Source of the DNA: an uncultured Oscillospiraceae bacterium | GTDB taxonomy: Bacteria > Bacillota > Clostridia > Oscillospirales > Ruminococcaceae | Assembly (NCBI GenBank): GCA_934481385.1 | Contig: CAKSPD010000001.1 | Span: forward strand, 310,001-374,000 | DNA: 64,000 nucleotides | Direction of reading: 5' to 3' | The notes under the pieces: model-generated | Told to the model about the DNA's origin: nothing | The model's input: only the letters and a program-made list of their open reading frames with translations | Database searches by the model: none | Translations under genes and position numbers: made by a program | Shown: positions 34,793 to 43,407 of the stretch, in pieces | Position numbering within the stretch: the first letter of the stretch is position 1 | How the letters are laid out: each line of letters opens with the position of its first letter

Positions 34793-36786
34793 TGAAAACC
34801 CTTTCAGACCATATAAAAGTTATTGTTACTGTAATATTTGTTCTTGTTATGGGGATTCTGGGGGCTATGCGTCTGATGAAAATTCAGGTTGTCAGCGACA
34901 GCAACACTGAAACTGTTTCACCTGCCGGCGAAAGAAATCTGATTACCTATACACAAAGCTCAAAGGCAACAAGAGGTGATATTGTAGACTGTTTCGGAAA
35001 GCCTATTATACAGAATACAATAGTTTATAATATTGTTCTTGAAAAGGCTTTTTTCCCTGACGAAAATCAGGAGGGAAATCAGATTCTGCTTGATATATAC
35101 AATCTTCTTAAAAACAATTCATATGAGATGAAATTAAGCCTGCCTGTATCATCATCTGTTCCGTACAGATTTACCGGAAAAGAGGAGGATTCCCTGAATC
35201 TCAAGGGAAAAATAAATCTCAATTCATATGCTACTGCTGAAAACTGCATTGACAAATTCATATCCGACTATGAAATTTCAGATAAATACACTCAAAAAGA
35301 AAAGTGGATTATATCTGCTATGCGTTATGAACTTTCAGTAAAGGATTTTGCTCTGAACAATGACTTCATACTTGCTGAAAATGTAAGCGAGGATATTATA
35401 ATTGAAGCAAAAGCCAAAAGCATTACCCTCAAAGGAATTGACATCAGGGAAAGTTCCGAAAGAAAGATTATTCAGGGCAATGTCCTCCCGCACGAAATAG
35501 GAACAGTAGGCCCTATTTATGCAGAAGAATATGAGGAATTAAGCAAAAAAGGCTATGCTATGAATGATGTTGTCGGAAAAAGCGGTATTGAATCCGTTAT
35601 GGAGGAAATTCTGAAAGGTCAGAACGGTGTTGAAGAAATTACTGTAAGCAATAATGCTGTTGTAAATTCAAAAATAATAACACCGGTTCAGAACGGTCAG
35701 ACAGTAAAACTCACTGTTGACAGCAAATATCAGCAGAAACTTCAGAATATTCTTGATAATTTTCTCGACAGTTACGGAGGATACAACGGCTATTCTTCCG
35801 ACTGCGGTGCATTGGTTGTTCTTGATGCAAAAACAGGTGCAGTAAGAGGAATGGCAACTGCTCCGACCTATGACCTCAACGACTATATCAATGATTATAA
35901 TTCAGTTCTCAATGCTGACAACACTCCTCTTATAAACCGTGCTACTGACGGTCTTTACCGCCCCGGTTCTACATTCAAGACAATTACTGCAACAGGCGGT
36001 CTTAATGAGGGAATTATTGACGGCGACACTTATTTTTACTGCGGTCATACTATGACATATTATGATATGCCGTTTAACTGTACAGGCTATCATGACTATA
36101 TTTCCGTTTCAAGAGCTATAACAGTTTCATGTAATATTTTCTTCTATGAAGTTGCAAAAAGACTCACCATTGACGGAATCGTCAAATATGAAGAACTTTA
36201 CGGACTCGGACAGAATACAGGTATTGAAACAGGTGACTCCGCAGGATATATTGCAAGTCCGGAAAATTATAATGAACTTGGTCTTACAATGTATGCCGGT
36301 GACGTTATCCAGACCGGTATCGGTCAGGGCGAAATGGGTATAACTCCGTTACAGCTTGCATGTGTTGCAAACACAATAGCAAATGAAGGTGTAAGATACA
36401 AGCCGTATCTTGTTGAGGGAATATATGATTCCGATACAGGAGAATGTGTCAAAAAGACAGAACCCGTAATAAATGCAACTATTCCTCTTAATTATGACTA
36501 TGTATATGATTATATTGAAGAAGGAATGATTGGTGCAAGTCTGAATATGCCTTATGAGCATAATCTTTCAGATTTCGGATTTGATGTTGCAATAAAAACA
36601 GGTACTCCTCAGACAAGAAACCTCCAGTCGCAGAACTCTGTATTCATAGGATATGCTCCCGCTGATAATCCTGTTCTTGCATTTGCAGGAATTATCGAGG
36701 ACGGAGAATATTCAAAATATATGATTCGTGATATAATAAAAGCTTATGATGAATGTTACGGAATATCAAAATCCAAAACAAAATAA
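34792..36786 (+). CDS. mrdA: class B penicillin-binding protein 2 (elongation transpeptidase)
   Basis: A 664-residue bitopic transpeptidase: membrane helix at about 10-28, a dimerisation region with ATRGDIVDCFGKPI, then the catalytic domain with STFK (Ser393, Lys396), SCN (Ser446) and KTGTP (Lys602). It would crosslink lateral-wall peptidoglycan with MreCD. No rodA gene is next to it; the only non-division SEDS gene here is at 59.7-61.0 kb, where it has its own PBP. The TGATGA junction with mreD indicates translational coupling. Confidence 0.93.
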   Translation: MKTLSDHIKVIVTVIFVLVMGILGAMRLMKIQVVSDSNTETVSPAGERNLITYTQSSKATRGDIVDCFGKPIIQNTIVYNIVLEKAFFPDENQEGNQILLDIYNLLKNNSYEMKLSLPVSSSVPYRFTGKEEDSLNLKGKINLNSYATAENCIDKFISDYEISDKYTQKEKWIISAMRYELSVKDFALNNDFILAENVSEDIIIEAKAKSITLKGIDIRESSERKIIQGNVLPHEIGTVGPIYAEEYEELSKKGYAMNDVVGKSGIESVMEEILKGQNGVEEITVSNNAVVNSKIITPVQNGQTVKLTVDSKYQQKLQNILDNFLDSYGGYNGYSSDCGALVVLDAKTGAVRGMATAPTYDLNDYINDYNSVLNADNTPLINRATDGLYRPGSTFKTITATGGLNEGIIDGDTYFYCGHTMTYYDMPFNCTGYHDYISVSRAITVSCNIFFYEVAKRLTIDGIVKYEELYGLGQNTGIETGDSAGYIASPENYNELGLTMYAGDVIQTGIGQGEMGITPLQLACVANTIANEGVRYKPYLVEGIYDSDTGECVKKTEPVINATIPLNYDYVYDYIEEGMIGASLNMPYEHNLSDFGFDVAIKTGTPQTRNLQSQNSVFIGYAPADNPVLAFAGIIEDGEYSKYMIRDIIKAYDECYGISKSKTK

Positions 36787-36787
36787 A

Positions 36788-36826
36788 ACAGAAAGGGCGG
36801 AATATAAATTCCGCCCTGATTTTTTA
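36788..36826. terminator. bidirectional terminator after mrdA and the LUD gene
   Basis: GGGCGGAAT (36795-36803) pairs with ATTCCGCCC (36808-36816). Plus side: TGATTTTTTATAT; minus side: TTTCTGTTTTATTTTG. It ends both converging transcripts. Confidence 0.9.
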
Positions 36827-36830
36827 TATC

Positions 36831-37499
36831 TTAATATCCGAGGATTTCTCCGACGAGTATTACTTTTATTCTGCCCTTTTCTCTCTGATATGCAGATATT
36901 AAATAGTTACAGCAGATTCTGTCTTCACTTGAACAGCCGTCAGTGAGAATTGAATCCGGATTTTTCATCGACATACACTGACCTGTTTTATAGCAGTATG
37001 TACCGCTTTCAAGTCTTTGGCAGTTTGCAGGAGCTGCTTCACATTTTACCCTCCTGACAGCATCATCGAGTGTAGGAACTATTTTATTATATCCTGCAAT
37101 TACGATTACTTTGTCAGGCCCGTAAGCAATTGCAGCAACTCTGTTGCTGTTGCCGTCAACATTATAAAGACAGCCGTTTTCTGTTATAGCATTTGCACTT
37201 GTAATATAGGCATCTGCTGAGAAAGAGGCTCTGTAAAGATTCTTTACTTCTGAATGGGCTATTGCCTCTCTGTCGAGATACTTGTACTTTCCGGAATTAA
37301 GGAGTTCTGAAAGGTTACATTCTTTCATAGTCATAGTACCGCCGTTTGCAACAACGTCACCTTCATTAAGAAGTCCTTCAACTATTTCCGGAACGTCCTC
37401 TTTTGTTGAGGCATAATAAACCTCCATATTATTTTTTAGAAGATTTTCAGAAGTTCTGTTTATGCGTTTAAGTATAACATCTCTTAAATTCTTGTCCAT
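36831..37499 (-). CDS. LUD-domain (lactate utilisation) protein
   Basis: A 222-residue cytoplasmic protein of the LUD/YkgG family (DUF162). It contains GDVVANGGTMTMKECN, ASFSADAYITSANAITENGCLYNVDGNSNRVAA and a C-terminal Cys-rich part. LutC-type LUD proteins act with LutA and LutB in lactate oxidation, but neither is next to it. Stand-alone LUD proteins are common in anaerobes and their substrate is unknown. It lies 15 bases after hpf and is probably cotranscribed. Lactate use should not be assumed. Confidence 0.85.
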   Translation of the reverse strand: MDKNLRDVILKRINRTSENLLKNNMEVYYASTKEDVPEIVEGLLNEGDVVANGGTMTMKECNLSELLNSGKYKYLDREAIAHSEVKNLYRASFSADAYITSANAITENGCLYNVDGNSNRVAAIAYGPDKVIVIAGYNKIVPTLDDAVRRVKCEAAPANCQRLESGTYCYKTGQCMSMKNPDSILTDGCSSEDRICCNYLISAYQREKGRIKVILVGEILGY

Positions 37500-37514
37500 A
37501 GCAACAATACCTGT

Positions 37515-38042
37515 TTAGTTGTATTCAGGTTCAAGAACGGCATAATTGCCTTCTCTACGCTTATAGACAACGTTTACCTTTCCGGTTGAGGCATTAAGGA
37601 ACATGAAGAAATTATGACCGAGCATATTCATCTGGAGAATAGCTTCATCTACTTCCATAGGACGCATTTCAAACTTCTTATGTTTAATAACTTCATAGTT
37701 ATCCTGTTCGGGAACTGTATCAGTGAAATTCTGTTTAAAAGCTGAATCTTTCAGACGCTTTTCGATTTTAGTCTTATTCTTGCGAATCTGTCTGATAATC
37801 TTATCAATAACAACATCGAGAGCATCATTCTTATCGTCTGAGAGCTGTTCAGCACGGTAAATCATGCTGTTGTACTTTACAGTGAGTTCGAGAATAATCT
37901 GGTTTTTAAATTCAGTGAGAGTGATTTTAGCATCAGCTTCATCGCCGAAGAACTTGTCGAGCTTGGAAGCAAGGCGTTTTTCAGCATATTCGTTAAAAGC
38001 GGGAGCTATCTGCATTTTTTTAGCTGTAATAGTTACTTTCAT
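37515..38042 (-). CDS. hpf: long-form ribosome hibernation promoting factor
   Basis: A 175-residue protein. The N-terminal RaiA/HPF domain (about 1-100) sits in the 30S decoding and P sites. The C-terminal domain (about 115-175) has VIKHKKFEMRPMEVDEAILQMNMLGHNFFMFLNA, the dimerisation segment that pairs 70S ribosomes into 100S particles. It is the long form usual in Firmicutes. GGAGG lies 7-8 bases before the ATG, after a small leader hairpin. A promoter with TGTGT before its -10 is upstream. Confidence 0.95.
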   Translation of the reverse strand: MKVTITAKKMQIAPAFNEYAEKRLASKLDKFFGDEADAKITLTEFKNQIILELTVKYNSMIYRAEQLSDDKNDALDVVIDKIIRQIRKNKTKIEKRLKDSAFKQNFTDTVPEQDNYEVIKHKKFEMRPMEVDEAILQMNMLGHNFFMFLNASTGKVNVVYKRREGNYAVLEPEYN

Positions 38043-38102
38043 TGTAGTGAATCCTCCTTTAAAGCAGAATATAGAAAATCTGCCATAAATTATTACAATG
38101 AT

Positions 38103-38131
38103 ATTATAACACAGGAGATGAAATTTTACAA
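38103..38131 (-). promoter_or_regulatory. hpf promoter
   Basis: Minus strand: TTGTAA (38126-38131), 17 bases ending TGTGT, TATAAT (38103-38108). The leader contains GCAGA/TCTGC arms shortly before the ribosome site. Confidence 0.75.
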
Positions 38132-38269
38132 GAGTTTTCGCATAATTTATCTATTTCGCATAAATAAAAAATATATTTTTGTGCAATCTGACAGCATAAA
38201 AAATTCTGTATATATCATAAAAAAACTGTCAATACTTTCTTTGAATATATTTAACGGAGGTTTTATCTG

Positions 38270-38524
38270 ATGATAAAAGGTGTAAACAAGAAGATTATTG
38301 AAATAAACAATCCTGAAAGCATTTATTTTGAAAAAGCAGTTTTTTATCTTCGTCCGGAGGTTATGGAACTTCCACAGCAGGTTGCCGATGAAGAAATTGA
38401 ACGCTATATATCACGTTTCGGAATTTCATCTCAGAGAAGAAAAGCCAGAAAATGCCGTCTTGCAATTACCCTTTCTGTTCTGTTCCTTTTCTTTTCAGGA
38501 ATAATTATTTTCTGTCTTGTTTAA
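38270..38524 (+). CDS. small C-terminally anchored membrane protein, unknown
   Basis: An 84-residue protein I do not recognise. Residues 1-60 are hydrophilic and mixed-charge (ESIYFEKAVFYLRPEVMELP, then RRKARKCR). Residues about 62-83 form one hydrophobic helix at the extreme C-terminus, so the soluble part probably faces the cytoplasm. GGAGG precedes the ATG by 10 bases. It is transcribed on its own between hpf (divergent) and fba, and I see no clear promoter in the AT-rich region before it. Codon use resembles its neighbours, so it is probably a real gene. Confidence 0.7.
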   Translation: MIKGVNKKIIEINNPESIYFEKAVFYLRPEVMELPQQVADEEIERYISRFGISSQRRKARKCRLAITLSVLFLFFSGIIIFCLV

Positions 38525-38558
38525 AATATTATTCTGAAAAAAATTTTTTGGCAACATA

Positions 38559-38587
38559 TTGCATTTTCAGGAAATATGTAGTATAAT
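38559..38587 (+). promoter_or_regulatory. fba promoter
   Basis: TTGCAT (38559-38564), 17 bases, TATAAT (38582-38587). The leader of about 55 bases carries a GAGTA/TACTC hairpin before the GGAGG ribosome site. Confidence 0.75.
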
Positions 38588-38648
38588 GTAATTACCGGAG
38601 TATTCTATGTACTCAGATTAAATATCCAAAAACGGAGGAATCTTAATT

Positions 38649-39512
38649 ATGTTAGTTTCTGCTAAAGAAATGCTCGACAAGGCAAGAGAAGGCAAGTATG
38701 CTGTTGGCCAGTTCAACATCAATAACCTTGAATGGACTAAAGCTATTCTTCTTACTGCTCAGGAATGTAATTCACCTGTTATTCTCGGTGTATCTGAAGG
38801 TGCCGGAAAGTATATGACAGGATTCAACACTGTTGCTGCTATGGTTAAGGCTATGGACGAATCACTCGGAATTACTGTTCCTGTTGCTCTCCACCTCGAC
38901 CACGGTTCATATGAAGGCTGTTACAAGTGTATCAAGGCTGGATTTACTTCTATCATGTTTGACGGCTCACACTTCCCGATTGAAGAAAATGTTGCTAAGA
39001 CAACTGAACTCGTAAATGTTGCTCACAACCTCGGACTTTCAATCGAAGCTGAAGTAGGTGCTATCGGCGGTGAAGAAGACGGCGTTATCGGTAAGGGTGA
39101 ATGTGCTGACCCTAACGAATGCAAGATGATTGCTGACCTCGGTGTTGATTTCCTTGCTGCCGGTATCGGTAACATTCACGGAAAATATCCTGAAAACTGG
39201 GAAGGACTCAGCTTTGAAACTCTTGCTGCTGTTAATGAAAAGGTTGGCGATATGCCTCTCGTACTTCATGGCGGTACAGGTATTCCTGATGACCAGATTA
39301 AGAAAGCTATTTCTCTCGGCGTTGCTAAAATCAACGTTAATACAGAATGCCAGCTCGTATTCCAGGAAGCTACAAGAGCTTATATTGAAGCAGGCAAGGA
39401 TCTTCAGGGTAAGGGATTTGACCCAAGAAAACTTCTTGCTCCCGGTTTTGAAGCTATCAAGGCTAAAGTTAAGGAAAAAATGGAGCTTTTCGGCAGCGTA
39501 AACAAGGCTTGA
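38649..39512 (+). CDS. fba: class II fructose-1,6-bisphosphate aldolase
   Basis: A 287-residue zinc-dependent aldolase of glycolysis and gluconeogenesis. It begins LVSAKEMLDKAREGKYAVGQFNINNLEW; zinc-binding HLDHGS near residue 85, AGIGNIHGKY near 175 and VLHGGTGIPDDQI near 205 are all present. The gene uses GCT and GGT codons more than its neighbours, as expected for a highly expressed enzyme. GGAGG precedes the ATG. It has its own promoter and terminator. Confidence 0.97.
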   Translation: MLVSAKEMLDKAREGKYAVGQFNINNLEWTKAILLTAQECNSPVILGVSEGAGKYMTGFNTVAAMVKAMDESLGITVPVALHLDHGSYEGCYKCIKAGFTSIMFDGSHFPIEENVAKTTELVNVAHNLGLSIEAEVGAIGGEEDGVIGKGECADPNECKMIADLGVDFLAAGIGNIHGKYPENWEGLSFETLAAVNEKVGDMPLVLHGGTGIPDDQIKKAISLGVAKINVNTECQLVFQEATRAYIEAGKDLQGKGFDPRKLLAPGFEAIKAKVKEKMELFGSVNKA

Positions 39513-39541
39513 TTTTAAAAATAATCTGTCAGAAAACAGAT
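39512..39541 (-). terminator. terminator after the glucokinase gene
   Basis: Minus strand: ATCTGT/ACAGAT arms (39524-39529, 39536-39541) followed by TATTTTTAAAA. The stem is short. It sits back to back with the fba terminator. Confidence 0.5.
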
Positions 39542-39576
39542 AAGGCGACTTTTAAAAAGTCGCCTTTGTTTTTTAC
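39542..39576 (+). terminator. terminator after fba
   Basis: AAGGCGACTTTT (39542-39553) pairs with AAAAGTCGCCTT (39555-39566), followed by TGTTTTTTAC. Confidence 0.88.
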
Positions 39577-39586
39577 ATCAGTTTTT

Positions 39587-40543
39587 TCAGGCATTTGCAC
39601 GTCCGAGGAATGCAGCACCGATTATTCCGGCATCATTTCCGAGCTTTGCGATTACGATTTCAGCATTTTTCGGTGAATTTCTTGTATAGACTTCTTTCTT
39701 TACAATTTCCTTTACAGGTAAAAGAAGCGGGTCACCCTCATTGCATACGCCACCGCCTATGCAGAGAATATCAGGCTGGAATATATTGATTGTATTTGTA
39801 ATTCCGGCAGCAAGATACTTAATATACTTGTCAACAACAGCCTTTGCAATAGAATCTCCTGCACGCATAGCATCAAATGAAGTTCTTGCAGTAACCTTTC
39901 CTTTTTCTTCAGCCATTTTAGCCATAATGCAGTCAGGATTTTCAGCAATAGCCTCTTTAGTCATTCTGATAAGACCTGTTGCAGATGAATATGCCTCAAA
40001 ACAGCCCTTTCTTCCGCATGAACATTCTGCACCGTCAACTTCAATTACAGTATGACCGATTTCTGCACCTGCAAAGTTTGAACCGGAATAAATTTTGCCG
40101 TCAATAACAACACCTGCACCAACACCTGTTCCGAGAGTGATACATACAGCATTTTTAGCACCCTTTGCAGCACCTGCAACATATTCACCGTATGCGGCAG
40201 CATTTGCATCGTTTTCAATAAATACAGGTTTATCAATAGTTTCCTGAATATATTTTACCATAGGAGTATTATTGAATCCGAGATTGTTGGAATATTCAAT
40301 AATACCTGTTTCGCTGTTAGCAATTCCGGGAGTTCCTATACCTATCCATTCAATATCATCAATAGTAAGATTTGCATTTTTTACTGCTTCGAGAGCCATT
40401 TTAGCCATATCATCAGCAATATCCTTTTCAGCTCTCGGACAGTTAGTCTTAGTTTTAGCTGTTGCAACTATATTATAGTTTTCATCAACAACGCCTGCAA
40501 CGATATTAGTACCGCCGAGGTCAATACCAACATAGTATTTCAT
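39587..40543 (-). CDS. glk: ROK-family glucokinase
   Basis: A 318-residue sugar kinase. ATP-binding GIDLGGTNIVAGVVD opens the protein; ENDANAAAYGEY carries the catalytic Asp; GTGVGAGVVIDGKI and the ROK zinc motif (GAECSCGRKGCFE) follow. It matches Firmicute glucokinases, which make glucose 6-phosphate. It is the last gene of an SseB-GH25-manA-glk operon, 18 bases after manA. No DNA-binding domain is present, so it is a kinase rather than a repressor. Confidence 0.93.
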   Translation of the reverse strand: MKYYVGIDLGGTNIVAGVVDENYNIVATAKTKTNCPRAEKDIADDMAKMALEAVKNANLTIDDIEWIGIGTPGIANSETGIIEYSNNLGFNNTPMVKYIQETIDKPVFIENDANAAAYGEYVAGAAKGAKNAVCITLGTGVGAGVVIDGKIYSGSNFAGAEIGHTVIEVDGAECSCGRKGCFEAYSSATGLIRMTKEAIAENPDCIMAKMAEEKGKVTARTSFDAMRAGDSIAKAVVDKYIKYLAAGITNTINIFQPDILCIGGGVCNEGDPLLLPVKEIVKKEVYTRNSPKNAEIVIAKLGNDAGIIGAAFLGRANA

Positions 40544-40561
40544 AAAAATCCTCCGTTATAT

Positions 40562-41530
40562 TTATATTACAGTATAGATTATACTGCATTTGCCATTAAT
40601 AATCCATTTTATTCCTGCGGGAATAAAAATGCTTTCACCTTTTCTGAATTTCATATTATATGAAAAATTATCTTCACTTGAATACAAAGTTCCCTCACCG
40701 TCAATCACAAGAATATGTGTAAACGAATTTTTATTAGTATGGAATTTATTTTCAAGCGTAACAGTATCCTTACAGACAGTGAAATATCTGCATTTTGCTA
40801 ATAATTCCGTACAGCTGTTATCTGTATATTCAGTTTTTCTGTCATTCTGATTAACATTTTCAGGCGGACATGTATCTGCAACATCAAGAGCCTTTTCGAT
40901 ATGAAGTTCTCTCGGTTTACCGTCAGCACCTTTTCTGCCGTAATCATAGACACGATAAGTTGTATTTGAATTCTGCTGAATTTCAGCAATCAGTATTCCC
41001 TTTCCGATAGCGTGGAGAGTTCCTGATTTTATAAAGAAAACATCTCCCTTTTTTACATGAACATGATTTACTTTTTCAAGGAGTGTATTATTTTCAATGG
41101 CATTTCTGAAATCTTCTTTTGAAATTTCTTCTTTAAAGCCATATATAATTTCGGAATCGGGTTCACAGTCGACAATATACCACATTTCTGTTTTACCGTA
41201 TTCACCCTCATGTTCAAGGGCATATTCATTATCAGGGTGAACCTGTACAGAAAGATTGTCATGTGCATCAATAAGCTTTATAAGAACGGGAAAATATTCA
41301 AAATTCCTGCAATTTTCACCAATAGTTTCAGGGTGTTCATTTATAAAATCAGCAAGAAACATTCCGTCATATTTTCCTCCTGATATTATGCTTGTACCGT
41401 CCTTATGACAAGAAAGTTCCCAGCTTTCAGCAAGGCGTTCGGAACTGCTTTTCTTTCCGTATTCATCACGCAGACGAGTACCGCCCCATATATAATCCTT
41501 TACAGGCGGAATTAATTTAAATGGTTCCAT
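40562..41530 (-). CDS. manA: class I mannose-6-phosphate isomerase
   Basis: A 322-residue zinc cupin enzyme interconverting mannose 6-phosphate and fructose 6-phosphate. Zinc ligands are in LSVQVHPDNEYALEHE (Gln, His, and the following Glu) and KSGTLHAIGKGI, and EIQQNSNTTYRVYDYGR marks the active-site region. It belongs to the short Firmicute (ManA/YvyI-like) form. It lies 10 bases after the GH25 gene and before the glucokinase, linking mannose or glucose entry to glycolysis. Confidence 0.94.
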   Translation of the reverse strand: MEPFKLIPPVKDYIWGGTRLRDEYGKKSSSERLAESWELSCHKDGTSIISGGKYDGMFLADFINEHPETIGENCRNFEYFPVLIKLIDAHDNLSVQVHPDNEYALEHEGEYGKTEMWYIVDCEPDSEIIYGFKEEISKEDFRNAIENNTLLEKVNHVHVKKGDVFFIKSGTLHAIGKGILIAEIQQNSNTTYRVYDYGRKGADGKPRELHIEKALDVADTCPPENVNQNDRKTEYTDNSCTELLAKCRYFTVCKDTVTLENKFHTNKNSFTHILVIDGEGTLYSSEDNFSYNMKFRKGESIFIPAGIKWIINGKCSIIYTVI

Positions 41531-41540
41531 AAAAATCCTT

Positions 41541-42257
41541 TCAGCGAGTCATTTCAGAAATAAACTTTCTTTCATCACCATTATAAACATTAAGGTCAAT
41601 ATATTTTTCTTTACCATAATATCCTTTAAGCATACCCTTATCCGAAAACTGCCAGAAATCCCAGTTTATAATAAAAGGTTCAGAATTTACATTTCTAATC
41701 CATAAGGGATAATCTGAAAAAGGAGAGTTTACTATATATTTAAAGTAAAGAGGAGATGTTATATATATTATGGGTTTTGTTTCATAATATTTTTCAAGAC
41801 GTTCAACAAGGGGTGACAGTATCGCATATACTTCATTTCTTGACGGCTGATTTTTAAACTTATCGCCGTAAAATTCTATATCAATTACAGGCGGAAGGTT
41901 TATTTCATCTTTTCCGACAGCAGATATATAATTATCAGCCTGAGTTTCGCCTGCACTGTCAAAGCTGAAAAAGTGATATGCCGAATGGTATATATCAGTA
42001 TCTGCAATATTTTCAAGATTCATTCGTATATAGTCATCTGTCATGCCACTGCCTTCAGTAGCTTTTATAAAAGCAAATTTTATTCCCTGACGTTCAATAA
42101 CATTCCAGTCTATTTCACCCTGATATGATGATACATCAACGCCGAGAAGTGAATATTTTTCATGGTTTACAATTGCCCTTGAAAAATACATTGAAAAAAA
42201 TGATGTTATGCCAATCATAAGTATGCCGGCAACTATGGAAAGTTTTCTGTAAATCAT
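41541..42257 (-). CDS. membrane-anchored GH25 muramidase
   Basis: A 238-residue protein. A membrane helix at about 8-26 is followed by a GH25 lysozyme domain. Catalytic and structural motifs: LLGVDVSSYQGEIDW, FAFIKATEGSG, AYHFFSFD, PPVIDIEFYGD (catalytic DxE) and INWDFWQFSD. GH25 enzymes cleave MurNAc-GlcNAc bonds. Without a wall-binding domain and with an uncleaved-looking anchor, it probably acts on the cell's own wall. It starts 3 bases after the SseB-domain gene. Confidence 0.9.
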   Translation of the reverse strand: MIYRKLSIVAGILMIGITSFFSMYFSRAIVNHEKYSLLGVDVSSYQGEIDWNVIERQGIKFAFIKATEGSGMTDDYIRMNLENIADTDIYHSAYHFFSFDSAGETQADNYISAVGKDEINLPPVIDIEFYGDKFKNQPSRNEVYAILSPLVERLEKYYETKPIIYITSPLYFKYIVNSPFSDYPLWIRNVNSEPFIINWDFWQFSDKGMLKGYYGKEKYIDLNVYNGDERKFISEMTR

Positions 42258-42260
42258 AAA

Positions 42261-43205
42261 TTATGCCTTAAAAGTCATTGTTTTTGCAGTTTTGATTATA
42301 TGAGCTATTGTAGCTCTGTCGAGTGAAAGTCTTTCACCTGAGGGATTTATAACAATTCCGTTGCAGTTTCCTGCGACAGCACTCTGGAGAACATGCTCCA
42401 AATCAAGAACTATATATTCCCATTCATCTGAATATGACTTGTCAAATTCAGGTTTATCAGTAAATACAGTGAGAAGTTCTCCCTGATTTTCAAGAACAGT
42501 TTTAGCCATTATCAGTTTTGAAGAATCCTCTGAATCTCTCTTTGAAGGAACTATATACTGAGCATTTGCAGTATAATAAATCATAAGGTTCTGGAGATTA
42601 TTAAGTTTTTTGTCATCAATTCCGAAACTTTCCTTATGATTGAGAGAGCAGTAAAAATTTGATATTGAAAATCTGAGTGAAGGATTGTCAATATCACATT
42701 CAGCAGATTTTCTTATTTTTGAATTTGAAAGTATATCATTTCTTTTAACAGCAATACTGTAAGTATTTTCAGTACAGTCAATCATAAGATACTGAATACC
42801 GAGATAATAAAGGTATTCAAAAATATTTCCCTTATAGTCTGATGAGTCAAAAACAGAACATTTAACACCCATATCAGAATAACGCTTTACAGCATCTTCA
42901 GCAAACTGACGGCATGTAAACAAATCAGCATAGTTGTCCTTTATAAGAAGTCCGCCTGTTGAGGCATCAGCAATAAAAAAACATTCTGAAAGTTCTGAAA
43001 GCTTACCGATAAGGTGCTTATATATGGATTCAGAACTGTCCTGAATATTGAAACCTACATTTTTGTCTGAACGTTCGTTCAGCAGGTTAATAAGGAATAT
43101 GAGTTCCTGTACATCATTTATATCAGAAAGAAATTTTTTTGTAGCACCTTTTTCAAAGAGTGCTGATTCAAGATTTTTCTTTCTTTCATCATTAAGTTTA
43201 TTCAT
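42261..43205 (-). CDS. SseB C-terminal-domain protein
   Basis: A 314-residue cytoplasmic protein. The C-terminal part (GELLTVFTDKPEFDKSY and GIVINPSGERLSLDRATIAHI) fits the SseB family, named from an E. coli serine-sensitivity enhancing protein; biochemical function is unknown. The first 120 residues are mixed-charge, with a repeated pattern of Ser/Asp-rich helices, and an internal segment may be a second SseB-like copy. It is the first gene of its operon, with a consensus TTGACA promoter. Confidence 0.7.
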   Translation of the reverse strand: MNKLNDERKKNLESALFEKGATKKFLSDINDVQELIFLINLLNERSDKNVGFNIQDSSESIYKHLIGKLSELSECFFIADASTGGLLIKDNYADLFTCRQFAEDAVKRYSDMGVKCSVFDSSDYKGNIFEYLYYLGIQYLMIDCTENTYSIAVKRNDILSNSKIRKSAECDIDNPSLRFSISNFYCSLNHKESFGIDDKKLNNLQNLMIYYTANAQYIVPSKRDSEDSSKLIMAKTVLENQGELLTVFTDKPEFDKSYSDEWEYIVLDLEHVLQSAVAGNCNGIVINPSGERLSLDRATIAHIIKTAKTMTFKA

Positions 43206-43243
43206 CGGAATATCTCCCTTTTAAAAAGTTATGTAATAATGAT

Positions 43244-43272
43244 ATTTTATCATTTTCTGACAATAATGTCAA
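43244..43272 (-). promoter_or_regulatory. promoter of the SseB-GH25-manA-glk operon
   Basis: Minus strand: TTGACA (43267-43272), 17 bases, TAAAAT (43244-43249). A TGACA-ATAA-TGTCA inverted repeat (43258-43271) overlaps the -35 box and may be an operator. Confidence 0.78.
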
Positions 43273-43303
43273 GGGAATTTTTGCAATTAACACAAATTTA
43301 GTG

Positions 43304-43335
43304 TTTGTATAAAATCAATATATTTTTTATACAAA
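43304..43335 (+). promoter_or_regulatory. 11-bp perfect inverted repeat upstream of the dockerin protease promoter
   Basis: TTTGTATAAAA (43304-43314) and TTTTATACAAA (43325-43335) are exact inverse copies separated by 10 bases, so their centres are 21 bases apart (two helix turns). The repeat ends 14 bases before the -35 box, a position suited to an activator. The same 11-mers occur at mreB. Confidence 0.6.
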
Positions 43336-43349
43336 GTTGAAAAATAATA

Positions 43350-43378
43350 TTGACAAGCAGTGAATTATAGCGTATAAT
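43350..43378 (+). promoter_or_regulatory. consensus promoter of the dockerin metallopeptidase gene
   Basis: TTGACA (43350-43355), 17 bases, TATAAT (43373-43378): exact consensus in both boxes. It lies 29 bases before the ATG. Confidence 0.88.
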
Positions 43379-43407
43379 TAAAACAATTCATACAAGGGAG
43401 GATTTTT

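Noticed and set aside
43067..43082. Palindrome CTGAACGTTCGTTCAG resembling a LexA box
   Set aside because: It lies inside the SseB-domain coding sequence, and the spacing does not fit the Firmicute GAAC-N4-GTTC box.
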